From assembly GCA_963843645.1 (NCBI GenBank), contig CAWJLE010000001.1, forward strand, positions 992,001 through 1,056,000: a stretch of 64,000 nucleotides of DNA, written 5' to 3'. The DNA comes from CAWJLE01 sp963843645. Its GTDB lineage: Bacteria; Chloroflexota; Anaerolineae; DAOTYC01. The notes below the pieces were generated by a model. It did not search any database and was not told where the DNA came from. It saw only the letters and a list, made by a program, of their open reading frames with translations. The first letter of the stretch is position 1, and each line of letters begins with the position of its first letter. This document shows, piece by piece, positions 36,608 to 46,014 of the stretch. The translations under genes were made by a program, and so were the position numbers.

Positions 36608-37624
36608 ATGAAGGTTAAGGTAGGCATCAATGGTTTTGGTCGCGTCGGGCGACAGTCTTTCAAGGCCATGCTGGAGCGTTATCCCGATACCATCGAGGTG
36701 GTCGCGATCAACGATCTCATGTCCGCAGAAACCAACGCCCATCTCTTGAAGCACGATAGCACCTATGGACAGTTCCCGGGCACCGTTGAAGTGGCGGAAG
36801 GCGCTCTCATCGTCAACGGCAACCGGGTGGAAGTGTTGGCCGAGCGCAATCCTGAGGCCCTGCCATGGGCGAAGCTGGGCGTCGAGCTCGTAATCGAGTC
36901 CACCGGCCTGTTCACCGACGGCCCGTCGGCCTCCAAGCACATTGCGGGTGGCGCCAAGAAAGTCATCATCAGCGCTCCCGCCAAGCAGGAAGACATCACC
37001 ATCGTTCTGGGCGTGAACCAGGACAAGTACGATCCCGCCAAGCACAAGATCATCTCCAACGCATCCTGCACCACCAACTGCCTGGCGCCGGTCGCCAAGG
37101 TCATCCAGGACAACTTCGGCATCGTGAAGGGTCTCATGACGACCGTGCACTCGTACACCAACGACCAGCGCATTCTGGACATGCCTCACAAGGACCCGCG
37201 GCGTGCGCGCGCGGCCGCTCTCAACATTATCCCGACGACCACCGGAGCCGCCCGCGCCCTGGCTTTGGTCATCCCGGAATTGAAGGGTAAATTTGACGGT
37301 CTGTCGCTTCGCGTGCCGACCCCGACCGTGTCCGTGGTCGACTTCGTGGCCGACCTCGAAAAGACGTGCACCGTTCAGGAAGTGAATGCCGCGCTGAAGA
37401 AGGCATCCGAATCTGGCCCGATGGTCGGCATTCTGGGCGTGAGCGACGAGCCGCTCGTATCCACGGACTTCCGGGGCGACGCTCGATCGAGCATCGTCGA
37501 CATGGCATGCACGATGGTCGTCGGCGGCAACATGGTGAAGGTTATTTCCTGGTATGACAACGAATGGGGTTACTCCAACCGCGTGGCCGACCTGGCCAAC
37601 TTCGTCATTTCCAAGGGTCTCTGA
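36608..37624 (+). CDS. gap: Glyceraldehyde-3-phosphate dehydrogenase, type I
   Basis: A 338-residue enzyme. NAD-binding GINGFGRVGR is near the start, AINDL around residue 34 (Asp favours NAD+), the catalytic Cys154 is in SNASCTTNCLAP, the partner His is in TTVHSYTNDQ, and it ends with the conserved SWYDNEWGYSNRV. It oxidises glyceraldehyde-3-phosphate with phosphate to 1,3-bisphosphoglycerate. The start has a GGGAGGGAACGG site. It is followed by a terminator. Confidence 0.97.
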   Translation: MKVKVGINGFGRVGRQSFKAMLERYPDTIEVVAINDLMSAETNAHLLKHDSTYGQFPGTVEVAEGALIVNGNRVEVLAERNPEALPWAKLGVELVIESTGLFTDGPSASKHIAGGAKKVIISAPAKQEDITIVLGVNQDKYDPAKHKIISNASCTTNCLAPVAKVIQDNFGIVKGLMTTVHSYTNDQRILDMPHKDPRRARAAALNIIPTTTGAARALALVIPELKGKFDGLSLRVPTPTVSVVDFVADLEKTCTVQEVNAALKKASESGPMVGILGVSDEPLVSTDFRGDARSSIVDMACTMVVGGNMVKVISWYDNEWGYSNRVADLANFVISKGL

Positions 37625-37683
37625 GCCCTTCGTTGACGCCGCAGGACGGCCGCGTGGAGCGCTCACCGGCGTCTCAGTGATTG

Positions 37684-37707
37684 AGGGAGGGGGCAACCCC
37701 TCCCTTT
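37684..37707 (+). terminator. Terminator after gap
   Basis: A 9-bp GC-rich stem with a GCAA tetraloop (AGGGAGGGG/CCCCTCCCT) is followed by T residues, about 60 bp after the gap stop. Confidence 0.7.
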
Positions 37708-37771
37708 GGTTGATGCAACCTGGTCGGTGCCGAATTTGCGCCGACAGGGCCAGGGGTCCAAGGAGGGATCT

Positions 37772-38410
37772 GTGCTAGAGAATCTCAACGCCATCGGCGA
37801 CCGTGTTCGTACACGTTTGGAAGCCAAGAATGCCATCCGCGACGTGGCCCTGGTCCAGTCACGAGAGTTGATCCGGTATTGCGCCAACGCCATCCGCGCG
37901 GTGCATCGTTCGGAGTTCGAGGAAGCCGACGCCCTGCTCGCTCAGGCCCGCGCCGCGGCGAAGACCATGATCGAGGGCACCGCAAGCATGCCCGATTTGT
38001 TCTACGCCGGATACACCCAGGACGCCCTGAAGGAGTTGGCCGAAGCCCACGTGACGTACGCCGTCGTCCGCGATCTACCGCTGCCGGACCCGGAAGAGCT
38101 CGGCGTGGAAGACGCCGCTTTCCTCAACGGGCTCGGGGAGGCGGTCGGAGAGCTGCGGCGCTACGCGTTGGACCTGGTTCGGCGTGATGAGGTGGACCGC
38201 AGCGAGCGCATTCTGGATGCCATGAACGACGTCCACAGCCTGCTGGTCACCATGGACTTCCCCGACGCGATCACTCGCGGGCTTAAGCGCACCAGCGACG
38301 TGACACGGGGCATCCTGGAGAAGACACGCGGCGACCTGACGATGAGTCTTCGCCAGGAGCGCCTTCAGAAGGCGCTCCACGACTTCGAGACCAGAGATGA
38401 ACGCCCATGA
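37772..38410 (+). CDS. Translin-family protein
   Basis: A 212-residue, nearly all-helical protein. The GTG at 37772 has an AGGAGGG site 4-5 nt upstream. SRELIRYCANAIRAVHR (residues about 28-44), GLGEAVGELRRYALDLVRR and VHSLLVTMDFPDAITRGLKR fit the translin/TRAX-like family known from archaea, some bacteria and eukaryotes. Members form ring-like oligomers that bind single-stranded nucleic acid, and TRAX-type members cleave RNA. The acidic residues in GLGEAVGELRRYALD would be the candidate catalytic site. Its stop overlaps the next start (ATGA), tying it to the Cas4-like half gene. Confidence 0.75.
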   Translation: MLENLNAIGDRVRTRLEAKNAIRDVALVQSRELIRYCANAIRAVHRSEFEEADALLAQARAAAKTMIEGTASMPDLFYAGYTQDALKELAEAHVTYAVVRDLPLPDPEELGVEDAAFLNGLGEAVGELRRYALDLVRRDEVDRSERILDAMNDVHSLLVTMDFPDAITRGLKRTSDVTRGILEKTRGDLTMSLRQERLQKALHDFETRDERP

Positions 38411-38667
38411 GCTCGATCAGTGATGAGTGGGTGCGAGCCAGCGAGGTAGGGCAGTACTCCTTCTGCGCCCGCGCCTGGTGGCTGCAACGCGTGTTGGGCT
38501 TTCAACCCGACAACGTTGCAGCGTTGGACCGCGGCCTGGCCCTCCACCACGCCCACGGCCGCTCGGTAGCCGCTGCGTTCCGCTGGCGCCGCTGGGCTTA
38601 CGGCCTTCTGGCGCTGGGTGTGGTGTGCCTCGCGCTCGTGTTGTGGCAGTGGGTCACAGGTTCTTGA
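38407..38667 (+). CDS. Cas4-like N-terminal half with membrane anchor
   Basis: An 86-residue protein. Residues 6-30 (DEWVRASEVGQYSFCARAWW) resemble the start of Cas4/Dna2-type PD-(D/E)XK nucleases, where a single Cys (here Cys20) supplies one ligand of a 4Fe-4S cluster. A LHHAHGRSV block with His residues follows, and then a C-terminal membrane span (about residues 62-82). The protein ends before the nuclease core. The core and the other three cysteines are encoded at 39388-39910. It overlaps the translin-like gene by 4 nt. Confidence 0.65.
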   Translation: MSSISDEWVRASEVGQYSFCARAWWLQRVLGFQPDNVAALDRGLALHHAHGRSVAAAFRWRRWAYGLLALGVVCLALVLWQWVTGS

Positions 38668-38683
38668 GAGGTCATCGTCATTT

Positions 38684-39391
38684 ATGATCAGTGACAACAA
38701 ACGACGTTATTGGGCGTTCGCTTCCGCCCTGGCACTGGTGCTGGTGGCACTCGCAGGCGGCATGATCTGGGACGGCCACGAGGCGGTGCCAAAACAGGTC
38801 GCCCTGGCGACCTCGACGCAGCCAGCGCCGACTACCACGCCCACCCTCGCACCGACTGCCACGCCGACCGAGACGCCAACGCCGATCCCCGCACCCACCA
38901 TCACCTACGTCAGCGTGGTCACGGACCCGCCGGCTGACGCTGTGCCACAACCTGCCGCCAAAGCCAGGTTGTGGACGCCACAGCAACGCGCGCTGCTGAT
39001 CGACCAGGATGCGCAGGAGATCGACGTCTACGAAAACGGCAAGAAGATCAAGACCATTGCGGCCAGCAGCGGCAAGCCTCTGATGGACCACTTCACGCCG
39101 GCGTGGACGGGGCGAGTCGGCAAGTTCCAGGGGACGATCTTCTCCTTCGGCGTCTACGCCGACAATGCCTGGTACCTCTACCAGGCGTCCGGCGACATCC
39201 TGATTCACGGCGCACCCTACGTCTACGTGAACGGCGAGAAAGTGTATCAAGACCTGGACGCCCTCGGCCATTACCCCAGCTCGCACGGGTGCATCCGCAT
39301 CGACCCGAAGGGCGCTGACTGGCTGACCACCTGGAACATCGAGGGGGTCCCCATCGTCGTGCTGCCCTGGCGCGGGGGCTTCACCGAGTGA
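38684..39391 (+). CDS. L,D-transpeptidase (YkuD domain), membrane anchored
   Basis: A 235-residue protein. An N-terminal membrane segment (about residues 10-28) and a Thr/Pro linker precede a YkuD domain from about residue 102. ALLIDQDAQEIDVYENGKK is the strand entry, His175 lies in DILIHG, and the catalytic SHGCIRI motif has His201 and Cys203. It should cross-link peptidoglycan or attach proteins to it on the outer face of the membrane. The start is 17 nt after the Cas4-like first half, and its stop overlaps the second half (GTGA), so it sits inside that operon. Confidence 0.9.
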   Translation: MISDNKRRYWAFASALALVLVALAGGMIWDGHEAVPKQVALATSTQPAPTTTPTLAPTATPTETPTPIPAPTITYVSVVTDPPADAVPQPAAKARLWTPQQRALLIDQDAQEIDVYENGKKIKTIAASSGKPLMDHFTPAWTGRVGKFQGTIFSFGVYADNAWYLYQASGDILIHGAPYVYVNGEKVYQDLDALGHYPSSHGCIRIDPKGADWLTTWNIEGVPIVVLPWRGGFTE

Positions 39392-39910
39392 TCCAGGCAG
39401 CGCTCGCCGTCGGGCTGCTGAGCCTGCTGGCGGGGCTGGCCTTGCTGTGGCAGGCCCGGCGCGCTCGATTCCGGTCTGGACTGCCCGCGGGCGAGGTGGT
39501 GTATTCCGACACGAGTGACTGGGCGCAGTGCGAACGCCCGCTGCGGTCGCGCAAGTATCGCCTGACCGGGCGGCCGGATTACGTCGTCCGCCGCGGCGGG
39601 ACCCTGACGCCGGTCGAGGTCAAATCCACGCGCGGGCTGGCCCAGCCCCACGACTCCCACGTGCTGCAGTTGATGGCCTACTGCCTGCTGCTCGAAGAAC
39701 AGGAGGGACGGCGGCCGGCCTACGGTCTGCTTCGGTACCCGGACCGGACGTTCCAGATTCCGTACACGTCGTCCGCAAGAGCCTACTTGCTGGAGGTCGT
39801 GTCGCGGCTGCGCTCCGACCTTCGACGCGGAAGACGTCCCGCGCAACCATTCCGATCCGCACCGCTGCCGCTACTGTGGTCTGCGTTCCAATTGCTCGCA
39901 AAGTCTGTAG
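39388..39910 (+). CDS. Cas4-like PD-(D/E)XK nuclease core half, frameshifted
   Basis: About 173 residues after removing one base. An N-terminal membrane span (about residues 3-22) is followed by the nuclease core: KYRLTGRPDYVVRRGG (catalytic Asp), LTPVEVKSTRG (E-x-K) and HVLQLMAYCLLLEEQEG (motif with Gln and Tyr). The last part, read after the frame change near 39823, gives HRCRYCGLRSNC, the C-x2-C-x5-C motif that holds three ligands of the Cas4 4Fe-4S cluster. The span is 3n+1, consistent with a one-base insertion, and the stop TAG is at 39908-39910. Without the correction the frame runs to 40041 with a nonsense tail. Together with the 38407-38667 product it would complete a Cas4-type nuclease. 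Confidence 0.7.
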
Positions 39911-39936
39911 ACATCTCGGCCAAAATAGACTATAAT
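39908..39936 (+). promoter_or_regulatory. Promoter for nadK
   Basis: TAGACA (39908-39913), 17 bp, TATAAT (39931-39936). The -35 overlaps the corrected stop codon of the Cas4-like core gene. Confidence 0.7.
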
Positions 39937-40040
39937 CAGGCCTGCTCGCCGCATGACCCGCATATCTGGCCCGCCGGTAATGACGGCTGCGCCGAAGAGT
40001 GGCGAGCGGGAAGCGGCGCGACACGAGAAACGCGACGCTA

Positions 40041-40952
40041 ATGGACAGACTCAAGAAGGGGATCGTGACAACTCAGAATGACCTGCACGAGCGGCCTCGA
40101 TGCTCGCCCGAGACACGCGCCGCACTCTGCGACATCAAAGCGATTGGATTGCTGCAACACCCCAAGCTGGTGGAATCCCAGGAGCTGTGCCAGAAGATCG
40201 CCCAGAGGCTGCAAAGCTGGGGATTCGGCGTCCACATCGCCTCAGCCTGGGACACGGAAGACGGGCAGTGGATCGCCCAGGTCGGTCTGCTGATCACGCT
40301 GGGCGGCGATGGGACCATCTTGCGCGCGGCGCGGATGGCCTTCCGTTCGGGCACGCCCATTCTCGGGATCAATCTTGGACGGCTCGGCTTCCTGTCCGAG
40401 CTGACCCCGACGGAGTGGGAGAGTAAGCTGGCTTCCGTGCTGGAGGGACATTACTGGCTGGAAAGTCGCATGATGCTGTCGGCGGAGTACCGGCGCGGCT
40501 CTGACCACGTCGAGAGCTACGACGCGCTCAACGACATCGTGGTCAGCCGGGGCAGTGTCGCGCGCTCGGTGCGTCTGGCGACCTACATCGAGCAGCAGTA
40601 TTTCACCACCTACAAAGCCGACGGCGTCATCGTCGCGACACCTACCGGCTCGACCGCGTACGCGCTGGCAGCGGGGGGGCCGATTCTGCCGCCGGAGTTC
40701 CGGAACCTGCTGCTGATTCCGGTGGCGGCACATCTTAGCCTGGACCGGGGCATCGTCCTGCCGGAGAACGCCGTCGTGGAGATTCAGGTATCGACCGATA
40801 ACCGCGCGATTCTGACCGTCGACGGCCAGTTCGAGGTGGCGTTGCAGGACGGCGACACGGTCGCTGTGTCGGCTGGCCCGGGCCTGAGCCATTTCGTGCG
40901 GACCCAGGACAAGACTTATTTCTATCGATCCATCATGGAAAGACTGCGATAA
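40041..40952 (+). CDS. nadK: NAD kinase
   Basis: About 303 residues. It phosphorylates NAD+ to NADP+. Motifs: AIGLLQHPK, LLITLGGDGTILRAAR (GGDGT, residues about 90-94), GINLGRLGFLSEL, YKADGVIVATPTGSTAYALAAGGP and DGQFEVALQDGD. The ATG at 40041 is chosen as the first start well downstream of the promoter; a GTG at 39999 is in frame. The N-terminal 40 residues before the fold are not conserved. The ribosome site is weak. Confidence 0.93.
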   Translation: MDRLKKGIVTTQNDLHERPRCSPETRAALCDIKAIGLLQHPKLVESQELCQKIAQRLQSWGFGVHIASAWDTEDGQWIAQVGLLITLGGDGTILRAARMAFRSGTPILGINLGRLGFLSELTPTEWESKLASVLEGHYWLESRMMLSAEYRRGSDHVESYDALNDIVVSRGSVARSVRLATYIEQQYFTTYKADGVIVATPTGSTAYALAAGGPILPPEFRNLLLIPVAAHLSLDRGIVLPENAVVEIQVSTDNRAILTVDGQFEVALQDGDTVAVSAGPGLSHFVRTQDKTYFYRSIMERLR

Positions 40953-40959
40953 AGGAATT

Positions 40960-41505
40960 ATGCAACCCGAAGTGAAAACGGGCGACTCGCCGACGCGCCG
41001 CTCTACTGCAAGAATCATCCTAAGGTCGAGACGCGCCTGCGCTGCAACAGGTGCGGCGAGCCGATTTGTGTCAAATGCGCCCGGCGCACGCCGGTCGGCT
41101 TCCGCTGCCCGCAGTGCATGCATCTTCTGCAATCTGTTTACTACACTGCGACGGCCGCAGATTACGTCATTGCGGCGATCGTTGTCCTCGTGGCGGGGGC
41201 CATCGCCGCATACATCATGGCACTGGTGGGATTCATCGGCCTGTACGGCTGGTTTCTCGCGATCTTCCTCGGCCCCCTGACGGGCGGGTTGATCGCGGAA
41301 ATCGCGCACCGCGCCATAGGCGGCCGGCGCGGCCGTTGGCTCGGCGTGATGGCCGTGTGCTGCCTGGTGCTCTCGGCGGCGCCCGAAATCCTCTCGATTC
41401 TGTTCGCGGTTCTGGCGATGCAGGGCGTCAATCTGTCTGGTTTGCTCGACGCTCGGCATTTACCTGGCACTGGCCTCGGGCGCCGTGTTCGCCCGGCTGC
41501 GCTGA
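40960..41505 (+). CDS. B-box zinc-finger membrane protein, two frameshifts
   Basis: About 181 residues when a missing base near 40977-40985 and an extra base near 41451 are corrected. In the corrected frame an N-terminal B-box-like zinc finger reads YCKNHPKVETRLRCNRCGEP followed by ICVKCARRTPVGFRCPQC. Four hydrophobic membrane segments follow and the protein ends LGIYLALASGAVFARLR, with TGA at 41503-41505. Such finger-plus-membrane proteins are common in Chloroflexota and have no known function. It starts 8 bp after the nadK stop, so both are likely co-transcribed. Confidence 0.6.
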
Positions 41506-41540
41506 GACCACTCCTCGAGTGTCTATCTGAGGTCGCGCCC

Positions 41541-43302
41541 TTGCTGAAAGAGCTGATCGTCTCGGATTTTGCCATCGTCCATCAACTGCAGCTATCGTTT
41601 GGAGCCGGATTCAACGTGTTGACCGGCGAGACGGGGGCAGGGCAAATCGATCATCATCGACGCAGTGAACGCCCTGCTGGGCGAACGCGTCGACAGCGAC
41701 ATGATCCGAGCCGGCGCCAGCGCCGCCCGCGTGGAGGGCATCTTCGAGCTGGGCGAGGCCTCCGGGTCCGCCGTGTCCGCGATCATCGAAGGGGAGTCCC
41801 TCCAGGGCGACGAGCCCGGCATGTTGATCCTGGGACGTGAGATCCGGCGCGAGGGGCGGCACCTGTGCCGCATCAACGGCCGCGTGGTGACCTGACGGTC
41901 TACCGCGAAATCAGCGAACACCTGGTCGATATCCACGGTCAGGGTGACCACCTGTCGCTGTTCCGAGTGAAGGAGCACGTCACATTTCTCGACCGGTACG
42001 GCGGCCTGCTGGATCTGCGGCGGCAGATGGCCGACACCGTAAAGAAACTGCGCGAGGCTCGGCGTCAGCTTCAGCGGCTGCAGCAGGACGAGCGTGAGAC
42101 CGCGAGGCGCGTGGACTTCCTGAACTACCAGGTCGAGGAAATCGTGCGGCGCGGCTGCAGGCCGGCGAGGAGGACACGCTCAGGACCGAGCGCAATCGGC
42201 TCGCCAATGCCGAGCGGCTGATCGAGCTGGCGACCGAGGCCTATCGCGCCCTGGCCGAGGCCGGCGAAGATCAGCTGTCCGCCATCGATTTGATCGGGAA
42301 TGCGGCGCGCGACATGGCCCACCTGGAGCGCATCGACCCTGGTTTGCGGGACGCCCGGCAGACAGCGGAAGGGATCCAATCCCAAATTGAGGAGTTGGCC
42401 CGAACGCTGCGCACCTACTGCGACGACGTCGAATACAACCCGGCAGCGGCTGGAGGAAGTGGAAGAGCGGCTGCGAGCTGATCTCCAGCCTGAAACGCAA
42501 GTACGGCGAATCCATCGAGGAGATCTTGGTTTCGCTGAGCACGCCGCCGAGGAGCTGGACGCCATCTCGCACCACACCGAGCGAGCCGAGGCGCTACAGT
42601 GTGAATCCGAGCGGCTCGTTGGACAGGCTGCGACGCTCGCCGCCGATCTGTCAGGCAGGCGGCGCGAGGCCGGCGATCGGCTGGCCACCGAGATCGTGCG
42701 CGAGTTGGCCGACTTGCGCATGGAGCGCGCCAAGTTTGAGGTTGCGATCGGTCACGCGGAAGCCGCCGATGGCCTGCCCGTGACAGGACCCGAAGATGCG
42801 GTGCGCTACGCCTTCGACGAAACCGGTTACGACCAGGTCGAGTTTCTGATTGCGCCAAACGTGGGCGAGCCGCTGCGGCCGCTGGCGAAGACGGCTTCCG
42901 GCGGTGAGGCGGCACGGCTGATGCTGGCGCTCAAGGTCGTTCTGTCCACAGTCGATCCTGTCCCCACGTTGATCTTCGACGAGATCGATTCCGGCATCGG
43001 CGGCCGAGCGGGCGGCGTGGTGGGCCGCAAGCTGTGGAGCCTGGCGACCGACCACCAGGTTCTGTGCGTCACCCACCTGCCACAGATCGCCGCTTTTGCG
43101 GACGCCCACTATCGCGTCGCCAAACAGGTACAGGACGGCCGAACGACCACAGAGGTCAGCGTCTGCAGGGAGACGAGACCATCACGAGCTGGCCCAGATG
43201 CTGGGCTCGGATACCGACATGGCCTGGCGCAACGCCAAGGAAATGAGCGAGCGGGTGGCGGCGCAAAAGGCGCAGGCGCCCACACAGGCGGGTCGGAGTT
43301 GA
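41541..43302 (+). pseudogene. recN: DNA repair ATPase RecN, multiply frameshifted
   Basis: Conceptually a full-length RecN (about 585 residues), the SMC-like protein of double-strand break repair. The TTG at 41541 has a GAGG site 8 nt upstream and begins LKELIVSDFAIVHQLQLSF. Walker A (TGETGAGKSIIIDAV) is restored by removing one G at 41640-41642. VDIHGQGDHLSLF, a coiled coil, the ABC signature KTASGGEAARLMLALK and Walker B PTLIFDEIDSGIGG follow, with VLCVTHLPQIAAFAD. Frame changes occur near 41640, 41892, 42145, 42442, 42474, 42527, 43162 and 43185, three insertions and five deletions. Every motif is otherwise intact, so this is either a very recent lesion cluster or poor sequence. As written it cannot make RecN. 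Confidence 0.85.
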
Positions 43303-43338
43303 GCCTCCCGGACGATCACTTCTCTGTTGAGCCCTGAC

Positions 43339-44312
43339 ATGCTCGATTTGAAATTGTGGGTCGAATCGTTGGCGCCCTGGGGTGCGGGGGTCATTCAGTG
43401 GGTGCACTCCTGGCACACCTTGGGCTGGATGCCCTCTTCAGAACCATCACCAATGCCGGCAGCGAGCCTGTCCTCGTCCTGCTCATTGCGTTCGTCTATT
43501 GGTCGCTGAACCGGGCACTCGGCATCCAGCTCATGTACGTCTCCGGGCTGGGGAGCTTCGCACTGGCTACCCTGAAGCTGGCCTTCGCCATACCGCGTCC
43601 GGTGGGGGCGAAGGTCACGGTGGTGTGGCCACCAGATGCTTACACGTTCCCCAGCGGGCACGCCCAGGCCTCCACCGCGACGTTCGGCTACATTGCCGTG
43701 CAAACGCGCCGCCTGTGGCTGCGAATCGCTTGCGTCGCGCTGATCCCGATGGTCGCCTTTTCGCGCGTCTATCTTGGAGTACACTATCCGCAGGACGTGA
43801 TCGGGGGCGTCGTGCTGGGCGCGATCTGCGTGGGGCTGTTCACGCCGACCTATCCGCGCCTGCGCGCCTGGGTGGGGACGCAATCTACTTCCATGCTCCT
43901 CACCTATGCCGCTTTCGGCTCAGCAGTGCTGTTGGGGATCGGCTCGACGAACGCGACGACCTTCGCGCCCTCTACCGTCGCGTGGGTCTATTCCGGTTTC
44001 TTCGCCGGGGCCAACCTGGGACTGATTTGGGAGCGGAAATTCGTTAGATTCACGGTGGATGGCTCGTGGGCCCAGCGAGTGTTTCGCTGGATGCTGGGGA
44101 TGGTCCTCGTCATTGTCGCCTTCGGCATCTGCCAGGGAGCGCTCTACCTGGTGGGCACGCACGTCGCGAACGAGATGCGTTGGCTCCAGTTTGCGTGTGT
44201 CGGGCTCGTGTTCACGTGGGGCACACCCTGGACGTTCGTTCGGGTCGGCCTGTGCGCCGCCGACCGATCAGACCGCCCTAGACAAACTGCGGCGCAACGC
44301 TTCCGACGTTAG
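43339..44312 (+). CDS. PAP2-family membrane phosphatase, frameshifted
   Basis: About 324 residues if one missing base is restored in the G-run at 43422-43424 (within WHTLGLDALF). A multi-span membrane protein with the three PAP2/acid phosphatase motifs: KLAFAIPRP, FPSGHAQAS (catalytic His) and SRVYLGVHYPQDVIGG. Likely substrates are lipid phosphates such as undecaprenyl pyrophosphate or phosphatidic acid. The C-terminal half adds four or five further hydrophobic segments of unknown role. The span is 3n-1. The end overlaps the convergent kinase gene by 35 bp. Confidence 0.82.
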
Positions 44313-46014
44313 CACCATCGCTGGAAACAGGCAGCTTCACGATGAAAGTAGAGCCGGCTCCCAGCGTGCTTTCGACGTCGATGTCGCCGCCGTGGCTCTT
44401 GACGATCCCGTAGCTCACCGACAGTCCCAGTCCGGTTCCCTGCCCAACCTCTTTGGTGGTGAAGAACGGGTCGAAGACGTGGTTGAGATTCTCCGGCGCG
44501 ATGCCCTCGCCTGTGTCTGAAATCAGGATCTCGACGCTCGTGTCTGCCTTGCGCGTGACGATGTGGATCTCGCCCCCGTTCGGCATGGACTGGTAGGCAT
44601 TCAGGACGATGTTCGTGAAAACCTGCTGCAGCTGATTGGGATCGCCCATGATCTGGGGCAGATCGGACGCGTAATCCCTCACCAGCTGGGTGTCCCGACC
44701 GGAGACCTGGTGGTAGGCCAGTTCGCACGTGATCTCCAACACCTGGTTCACGTCCACCGGCTTCAGAACGGGCGCGGAGCGGCGAGAGAAATCGAGCAGA
44801 TTCTGGACGATGCCTTTGCAGCGCAAGGATTCACGCTCGATCGATTGCAGCGGCTTGCGCAGGGGACTGTCCTCGCCGACCTTCTTGACCAGGACCTGTG
44901 TGAACCCCAGGATGATACCGATGGGATTGTTGATCTCGTGGGCCAGGCCGGACGACAGCCGCCCGATAGAGGCGAGCTTTTCCGATTGGATGAGCTGCTC
45001 TTGCATCTGGCGCAGCTCGCTCGTTCGCTGGGCGACCTTCTTCTCCAGCTCATCGTTCCACTTGACGATCTCGTCGCGAGCCTCTTGCAGCTTCTGCACC
45101 GCCCTCGCGTTTTCGATAGCGATAGTCGCCCAGTCCGCCAGCGCCGCGAGCAGGTACTGATCGTTGGTCGTGAATCCGCGCGAAGAGACGCGATTGTCCA
45201 CCGACAGGACCCCGATCACCTTGTCCACCGACTTCAGTGGCACGTTGAGCACCGACTGCACCAGGTAACCAGTTTTGATCTTGAGCCCGGTTCGGGCCCC
45301 GTCCGACTGGGCATTGACAGCCTTGCCCGTTCGCACCACCTGGCCGGCGATGCTGTCGTCCACACGAAGCCTGAAGCCGCGAGCGTAGCGCTCGCCGAGG
45401 TTCTTGGCCGCCCGCAGGTACAGCTCGCCCGATGCGTCATCGACGAGCAGGAGCGTGCCCTCTTCAGAGCCGGTCAAATAGACGGCGGCTTCTACGATTC
45501 GGCTCAACACTTTCTCCAGATCGAGCAGGGAGGTGACCGACTTGCCGATGCCAAACAGCGCGTTGAGCTCCTTCACGCGCTGGCTCAGCTGCTGGTTCGT
45601 GCGGAGCAGGCCGACGCCCAGCTCGTCTTTCTCGCCGCGCAACCGGCTCTCGGCCAGCGCGCGATCGATGGCGCGCTGCATTTCGTCAGCCCCGAAGGGC
45701 TTGATGATGTAATCTTTGGCGCCCAGCCGGAAAGCCTGCACTGCCGTTTCCTCGCTCCCGTGAAAAGTCATCAGGATCACGGGAATGCGAACGTTTCTCT
45801 GGTTAAGGCTGTCGAGCACCTCGAGACCCGAAAGTCCCGGCATGCGGATGTCCATCAGGATCAAATCAGGTTTTTCGCTCAGCGCCTTCTGGAGGGCAGA
45901 CAGGCCGTCCTTGGCTACGATGTACGAGTAGCCTTCCGGAATCAGAATGCATTCCGCGAGGAATTTCAGGTTATCGTCTCTGTCGTCGACAATTAGAACC
46001 TTTTCCCCGGTCAC
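44278..46014 (-). CDS. REC-GAF-histidine kinase (hybrid sensor)
   Basis: A 578-residue soluble protein. An N-terminal receiver (residues 5-120; phospho-acceptor Asp55 in LILMDIRMPG, Lys105 in IIKPFG) precedes a GAF sensor (about 155-305). A coiled coil follows, then a HisKA domain with His359 (GLAHEINNP) and an HATPase with N, G1 (ISDTGEGIAPENL) and G2 (GTGLGLSVSYGIV) boxes. There are no membrane spans. The receiver-first order suggests that it takes a phosphoryl group from another kinase and controls its own GAF/kinase part. No cognate output regulator is nearby. The GTG start has AAGGAGGGG upstream. Confidence 0.93.
   Translation of the reverse strand: MTGEKVLIVDDRDDNLKFLAECILIPEGYSYIVAKDGLSALQKALSEKPDLILMDIRMPGLSGLEVLDSLNQRNVRIPVILMTFHGSEETAVQAFRLGAKDYIIKPFGADEMQRAIDRALAESRLRGEKDELGVGLLRTNQQLSQRVKELNALFGIGKSVTSLLDLEKVLSRIVEAAVYLTGSEEGTLLLVDDASGELYLRAAKNLGERYARGFRLRVDDSIAGQVVRTGKAVNAQSDGARTGLKIKTGYLVQSVLNVPLKSVDKVIGVLSVDNRVSSRGFTTNDQYLLAALADWATIAIENARAVQKLQEARDEIVKWNDELEKKVAQRTSELRQMQEQLIQSEKLASIGRLSSGLAHEINNPIGIILGFTQVLVKKVGEDSPLRKPLQSIERESLRCKGIVQNLLDFSRRSAPVLKPVDVNQVLEITCELAYHQVSGRDTQLVRDYASDLPQIMGDPNQLQQVFTNIVLNAYQSMPNGGEIHIVTRKADTSVEILISDTGEGIAPENLNHVFDPFFTTKEVGQGTGLGLSVSYGIVKSHGGDIDVESTLGAGSTFIVKLPVSSDGANVGSVAPQFV

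Noticed and set aside
38407..39910. Functional CRISPR adaptation module
   Set aside because: Only Cas4-like halves are present; no cas1, cas2 or repeats occur in the window.
44563..45996. 477-codon plus-strand open frame
   Set aside because: Antisense to the REC-GAF-kinase gene, which has all its motifs.
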